Of a DNA stretch of 62,773 bases, positions 58,774 to 62,773 are shown in pieces. The stretch lies in assembly GCA_947581925.1 (NCBI GenBank), contig CANPWB010000009.1:1-62773 (forward strand), read 5' to 3'. Within the stretch, counting starts at the first letter, position 1. Each line of letters opens with the position of its first letter. Under the pieces are notes generated by a model that was given only the letters and a program-made list of their open reading frames with translations, searched no databases and was not told where the DNA came from. The DNA comes from an uncultured Clostridia bacterium (GTDB taxonomy: Bacteria; Bacillota; Clostridia; Christensenellales; CAG-917). Made by a program: the position numbers and the translations under genes.

Positions 58774-60746
58774 TATTGATTGCCTCCTGCACTATTTATT
58801 TTTCTTATATAGCTTTCCGCTATATCCGCCCTCTGTTGCTGTTTGTCCATTGCCGCAGATAGCGTTGCGTTTTGCGCATTTGCCGCCGCCAGCTGTTCCT
58901 CCAACTGCTGACGTTGCGCCTCTATAATGCCTCTTATGCGCTCGACCATATCTCTTGCGTCGGGATAGTGGTGACGCTCCATCTGTTGCCAGAATATAAG
59001 CAAGGTTTCCAAATCCTGCGGATTGCCATAACAGCCGTTTTGGAAGTTGAGCCTGTTCTCCTGCCAGATTGTTTCCCTTGATTTTTCCACGTCGCCTGTT
59101 TCGTCGGTGCTGAACAGGTATTGCGCATTGTAGTAATACTCCCCGTTGTTCTGATCTCTCATCAAGAAGTCATACCTGTTGAATTTTGCGTTTTGTAAGC
59201 GACCTTGCGCGTCGATGTACGAGACTGTGCGAGGCTCGTCCGCATAAGCAAGGAAATATTGAAAAATGATTTCGTCAATCTCTGCGTATGCCGCATTTTT
59301 CATTCTCCGTTTGCTGTCAAGACGTCCCGCCGCCTGTGCAACTTGTATTTGCTTTGCCTTACCGCTCATAGCCGTTGAATCTGCCTGCCCTTGATAACTG
59401 TCCGTGATGCCGAGTATTCGCTTTGCGTGTTGGTATATTCTCTCCGCCTGCTCCATATCCTGTTGTACGCTCACTTGCAAATCAATACGGTTGAAGAGCT
59501 TACTGTTGCCTTGATTGACCTTGAACATATTCTCAAAAATCGTCTCGTCAAATTGTCCCGAATAATCTTCGGGGACGGTAGGATAAACTCCCGCGCGCAA
59601 GAGCTTTTGAAGTATGCGGCTTTCAAGTTTGTTGATTGCTTGCTGTTGTGGACGGATAAATTCGCAGTCAGACTGTCCGAATAAACTGTCTTCTTGTGAG
59701 GTATTCTTACGGATGACAATAGGAAATTTTGTCGGTCTGAAATATGGGAGCTTCGTCTGCTCCATTTTAGGCACTTCAACCTCAATACCAATCGGCAGCA
59801 TAACGCCGTCGATCTCGTCCATTGCGACGTTGCCGTCCTCTGTCATAGCCTGTTGGCGTTGTGTTTCCGTCACAATCTGTCCATTCTCTATGACCTCAGA
59901 GCTGGCATATATGTACTGTCCGTTGGTGAGTAGAATATCGTGGTCGAGCAATTCATATTCGTCATTTTGGAGTTCAAACTTCGGATTTTCGCAAGTGCAA
60001 AGCTCCTCGCGTTTGCCACAGTGCTTGCAAATATACCTCTTGCGAGCATAATAATCCTCAACGTCCTGTAACTCTATATCGCCAGACCATATATATTGAC
60101 AAATCCTGTCTTGCTCGTCTTTGTAATAACAGACGACGACTGTCGCAGTCTCGTCCTGCTCGCCGCCCTCGACGCTTTCCGTCTCCTCTGCCACCTCTTG
60201 ACTGACACCGTACTTGCGAATGAGATCCTCTTTCGTCGTCTCGTAATAAATAAAGCAATACTCCATATCGTCAATGTCGAATATGTGAGGCTGTCCTACA
60301 AAGTGTGTGGGAGCCCATATAGTGACTTTGACGTCGCCTACCGTATCATGCGTCTTGATACTCTCATCCCACTCCACGAGCCACACAGAGCCGCCATATA
60401 TGGGAGAATATCGCTCGTCGATGTCATTCATCTTTTCAAAAGGCAAGCGATTCCGTTTGTTTTTCAGCAACTGCTCCACGCTCTTTGCGTTGCGCTCGTT
60501 GTCTTCCGAAAATGTTTCGGGTGTGACGGCCGTTGTCGGGAGATAGCTCGAAAACTGACTCTCTATGAGTTCATAAGTTATGTTTCTGACTGTGATTGCA
60601 TCCTCTGACGAGCCGTCAATCTCCAAGCTACCCTTGTATTGCTTATTCCACTTCTCGAAGTCTTGAATAAGGCTTTCCATCTCGCTTTTCGCGCTTGCAT
60701 AGAGCTCTTGAAAAAAGTTTAATTTGTGCTCCTTGTCGATTTTCAT
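58773..60746 (-). CDS. Phage portal protein
   Basis: A 657-residue portal. Motifs include the N-terminal helix-rich part (FFQELYASAKSEMESLIQDFEKWNKQYKG), the QFSSYLPTTAVTPE and KNKRNRLPFEKMNDIDERYSPIYGGSVWLVEWDE core, FVGQPHIFDIDDMEYCFIY, SLFGQSDCEFIRPQQQAINKLESRILQKLLRAG, and a coiled coil C-terminal stalk (EAQRQQLEEQLAAANAQNATLSAAMDKQQQRADIAE). Residues of about 240-255 carry CKHCGKREELCTC, a small zinc-binding insertion that is unusual in portals. It is translated from a TAATG overlap with TerL and follows it directly, as usual in tailed phages. Confidence 0.85.
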   Translation of the reverse strand: MKIDKEHKLNFFQELYASAKSEMESLIQDFEKWNKQYKGSLEIDGSSEDAITVRNITYELIESQFSSYLPTTAVTPETFSEDNERNAKSVEQLLKNKRNRLPFEKMNDIDERYSPIYGGSVWLVEWDESIKTHDTVGDVKVTIWAPTHFVGQPHIFDIDDMEYCFIYYETTKEDLIRKYGVSQEVAEETESVEGGEQDETATVVVCYYKDEQDRICQYIWSGDIELQDVEDYYARKRYICKHCGKREELCTCENPKFELQNDEYELLDHDILLTNGQYIYASSEVIENGQIVTETQRQQAMTEDGNVAMDEIDGVMLPIGIEVEVPKMEQTKLPYFRPTKFPIVIRKNTSQEDSLFGQSDCEFIRPQQQAINKLESRILQKLLRAGVYPTVPEDYSGQFDETIFENMFKVNQGNSKLFNRIDLQVSVQQDMEQAERIYQHAKRILGITDSYQGQADSTAMSGKAKQIQVAQAAGRLDSKRRMKNAAYAEIDEIIFQYFLAYADEPRTVSYIDAQGRLQNAKFNRYDFLMRDQNNGEYYYNAQYLFSTDETGDVEKSRETIWQENRLNFQNGCYGNPQDLETLLIFWQQMERHHYPDARDMVERIRGIIEAQRQQLEEQLAAANAQNATLSAAMDKQQQRADIAESYIRKINSAGGNQ

Positions 60747-62116
60747 TATAAGGGTAAACCTCCTTTCCGTTCGATTATTCTATCCCTCTCCTCTTGCGAG
60801 GTCGCTCGCCTGTAATCCTCCAATTCATCTGCCCTATACCGCACCCTCTTTTCTTTCGGAGACGGCGCAGGCCGCGTCCAATAGACAGCGAAGTATCGAA
60901 GTGCGTCGGGGCTGTGAGTTATCTCGTGAGGCTCTGTCGCGCAGTCTGTCGGGCGTTTCTCGTCCCGTTGCAACTCTGGCAGATACTTAATGAGCTTTTT
61001 ACAGTTGGAGAATATATGCAGTCTCGACTGTCCATTCACATCCGTTTTCAAAAGCTCCTTTATGGCAAGCCATCCCGCCTCGCGGTCATTGCTTGACTGT
61101 ACGAGTTTCAGCCCTGCTTCCTCAAACAGATATGCTTTGCTCTTGCCCGTCTCTTGACTTCTATTCCACAGATCGGGCGGCGCAAGTGTCAGATAGATGT
61201 TCTCGTCATCGTTGGTGAAATCGAGTATTTTCTGGGCGGCGGTCGATATAGGCAGGTCGCTCTCGCAAAACTCCTTATATACATAGGCATTGTGGAGCGC
61301 GTCTACGGCCACCCAATAGCAAGCGAGCATATCCAAGCCATAGTCAAATGCTCTGTAACGTCGCCACTCTGCGGGGATCGAGAACGGCTCACAGACGTGT
61401 ATATCGCGCCTAAACTCACCGAAATATTGAGACTCGCTCACATCCCAGCTTCCATAACGCCACCGCTTGCGTAGGTCGTCGGGGAGGGAATCGAGCTGTT
61501 TTACATACTCTGGGTTTGACTCCATGAGCACTTTGTTGTCATCGACGAGCGACTGAATGAACATATAATCGTCGGGGTTCTCGTTTGCCTCATATTCGCA
61601 GCTCACAAACAGCCTCTTGACCCACAAAAAGCCTACGCCGTCTGGATTGCACGTCAGATACATTCGCTTCGGAAAGGCGTTTGCGCCGCGCAAGCAGGCT
61701 TTCATGACGTTAAATACGCTCTCGGTGAACTGCGTCGCCTCTTCGAGAAAAATAACGTCGTATTCTTGCCCTTGATATTGCAAGGCGTCGTTGTCGTTGT
61801 CGAAATAACAGCACTTTATCCTGCTTCCATTGCGGAATATGAAAGATTTGTCCTTTTCCTTGTATTCCGCAAAGGTCGGCGGCAAATCGGCTTGTAGTGG
61901 CAGGATATGGTTTTCGCGCAGGTCGTTATACGTTTTGCGGATAATTAGGATCTTGATGCCCGCCCATTTGATAGCGAGGCGTTTTGCCTTTTCTCTGACC
62001 GCCCAACTCTTCCCGCCGCCGCGCGCGCCGCCGAACGCAACAAACTTTCGGTGCGCCATAAAGAATTGTTTTTGTTTCGGCTGTGGGATGCCGAGCCGCA
62101 CTATAACCTCTTCCAT
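60746..62116 (-). CDS. Phage terminase large subunit
   Basis: A 456-residue packaging motor. The ATPase has FGGARGGGKSWAVREKAKRLA (Walker A-like), YNDLRENHILPL, VIFLEEATQFTESVF (Walker B with the catalytic Glu), YLTCNPDGVGFLWVKRLF (coupling motif); the C-terminal RNase H-like nuclease has RAFDYGLDMLACYWVAVD, DLWNRSQETGK and ATEPHEITHSPDALRYFAVYW. It cuts and pumps DNA into procapsids. The ATG at 62116 is used because it is coupled to the TerS stop (TGATG); a TTG just upstream also opens the frame. Confidence 0.95.
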   Translation of the reverse strand: MEEVIVRLGIPQPKQKQFFMAHRKFVAFGGARGGGKSWAVREKAKRLAIKWAGIKILIIRKTYNDLRENHILPLQADLPPTFAEYKEKDKSFIFRNGSRIKCCYFDNDNDALQYQGQEYDVIFLEEATQFTESVFNVMKACLRGANAFPKRMYLTCNPDGVGFLWVKRLFVSCEYEANENPDDYMFIQSLVDDNKVLMESNPEYVKQLDSLPDDLRKRWRYGSWDVSESQYFGEFRRDIHVCEPFSIPAEWRRYRAFDYGLDMLACYWVAVDALHNAYVYKEFCESDLPISTAAQKILDFTNDDENIYLTLAPPDLWNRSQETGKSKAYLFEEAGLKLVQSSNDREAGWLAIKELLKTDVNGQSRLHIFSNCKKLIKYLPELQRDEKRPTDCATEPHEITHSPDALRYFAVYWTRPAPSPKEKRVRYRADELEDYRRATSQEERDRIIERKGGLPL

Positions 62117-62679
62117 CAATCGCTCTCCTCGTCGATAGATGATTTGTTGTCATAGACGATTTTGAATGTGTTCTCGCTCATCTGTTTTTCACTCATGCCG
62201 TGATTGTTCATAAGCAAAAACTTAGCGAAATTGCCGTCATACTGCTTGTTCGCGCCGTTGATGAGCAGAATTTCCTTTTGCTTCTCAATGGCTCGTGTGT
62301 ATGCGTTTGCAAAATGGGGGTATTTATCGCGCCAGTTGAGCAAGGTCCCCACTGTTACGCCTATCTTCCACGCAAAGCCCTCAAAGGTCGGAAGTTGTGC
62401 AGGTATAACGGACGCGGGACGTCTGGCTTTCACGGTTCCGTCGGGGTAATAACACTCCTCATAGATGATTTCGGGTTTGACGTCGGAGAAAAACGAGATC
62501 AATTCCTCGCAATACTTCTCGTCGTATTTGCAAGTGACGTCGTGACCCTTTTGAAACCTCGTTTCCATACCGATGGTATTTCCTTTCTTAAATTGCCCAG
62601 AGTTAGGTTTGCGCCCCTTATTCACGGGCGCAGTCTCGTTGTTCTGTGCTGTGGTTGTCTTTTTTTTGTCATTGCTCAT
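62116..62679 (-). CDS. Phage terminase small subunit
   Basis: A 187-residue protein. The N-terminus is basic and disordered (MSNDKKKTTTAQNNETAPVNKGRKPNSGQFKKGN), then a helix-turn-helix (LPTFEGFAWKIGVTVGTLLNWRDKYPHFANAYTRAIEKQKEIL), the DNA-recognition part of TerS, and a short helical oligomerisation end. The ATG at 62679 follows AAGGAG; a longer frame without a ribosome site was set aside. TerS binds the packaging site and loads TerL. Confidence 0.85.
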   Translation of the reverse strand: MSNDKKKTTTAQNNETAPVNKGRKPNSGQFKKGNTIGMETRFQKGHDVTCKYDEKYCEELISFFSDVKPEIIYEECYYPDGTVKARRPASVIPAQLPTFEGFAWKIGVTVGTLLNWRDKYPHFANAYTRAIEKQKEILLINGANKQYDGNFAKFLLMNNHGMSEKQMSENTFKIVYDNKSSIDEESD

Positions 62680-62705
62680 TTTATTTTTCTCCTTGATAGT
62701 CAGAA

Positions 62706-62724
62706 CCACCAGCTGAGCTGGTGG
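62706..62724. repeat. Palindrome upstream of terS
   Basis: CCACCAGCT and AGCTGGTGG are perfect 9-base arms around one G, within 30 bases of the terS ribosome site. It can form a hairpin in the leader RNA or end an upstream transcript. It is close to the right edge, so its context is incomplete. Confidence 0.6.
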
Positions 62725-62773
62725 CTTGCTCTGCGGCCCTGCCGCCTGTTCGTGGCGGGGACGCAAAGCGTCT

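Overview
The window looks like the chromosome of a low-to-mid-GC Gram-positive bacterium, probably an uncultured gut Clostridia (Christensenellales-like), with the structural half of a tailed prophage entering from the right. The host evidence is the gene order ftsK/spoIIIE-rimO-cinA-recA (minus strand), diderm-free lipoproteins with LAAC lipoboxes, BspA-type leucine-rich repeats, a GH3 glucosidase and consensus sigma-A promoters. The species call is inference; nothing here fixes a genus.

Host part (1-28.3 kb): the tail end of clpB; a 1394-residue surface lipoprotein with tandem beta-domains and GLUG-like repeats; an XRE regulator; two small membrane proteins (DUF308 and YczE-like); a tandem pair of structured non-coding RNAs in front of a BspA-like lipoprotein; a cytidylate-kinase-like protein; RlmI; a GH3 beta-glucosidase; a zinc-ribbon/DUF898 membrane protein; a MATE transporter; a two-gene McrBC modification-dependent restriction system whose McrB carries an EVE domain; then recA, cinA (short form), rimO and ftsK. 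Several long intergenic stretches (6.43-6.6, 11.6-12.1, 14.8-15.5 kb) are filled by families of hairpin-forming repeats.

Junction (28.3-30.15 kb): a pair of adjacent 23-bp direct repeats upstream of ftsK, an IS481-like DDE transposase, a 15-bp inverted repeat, and a 100-bp stretch made of GCATTGC-type words, ending at the terminator of the phage late operon.

Phage part (30.15-62.77 kb, nearly all minus strand): in transcription order TerS, TerL, portal, a Hint-domain protein, a 3568-residue polyvalent protein (zinc-protease-like, methyltransferase-like and two ADP-ribosyltransferase-like modules, LPD38-like C-terminus), then a plus-strand membrane-protein cargo gene with its own structured leader RNA, a zinc-ribbon peptide, a candidate Acb2/Tad1-family cyclic-nucleotide sponge, scaffold, decoration and major capsid proteins, connector, a large tail protein, three fibre-like proteins with collagen repeats, and a complete diversity-generating retroelement (DGR): variable C-type-lectin-like target, variable repeat (VR), post-VR hairpin, template repeat (TR) and reverse transcriptase. 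No integrase, repressor or endolysin is in the window; these would lie to the right of 62,773 if the prophage is intact.

The most interesting signals are (a) the DGR, where TR and VR differ at 12 positions in 100 bp, all at TR adenines; (b) three RNAs (two host, one phage) sharing one architecture: a consensus promoter, a long stem starting exactly at the predicted +1 G, an apical hairpin that competes with a long-range pairing to the 3' side, and a terminator, with stem sequences that differ but keep pairing; and (c) the phage's likely counter-defence and delivery proteins.
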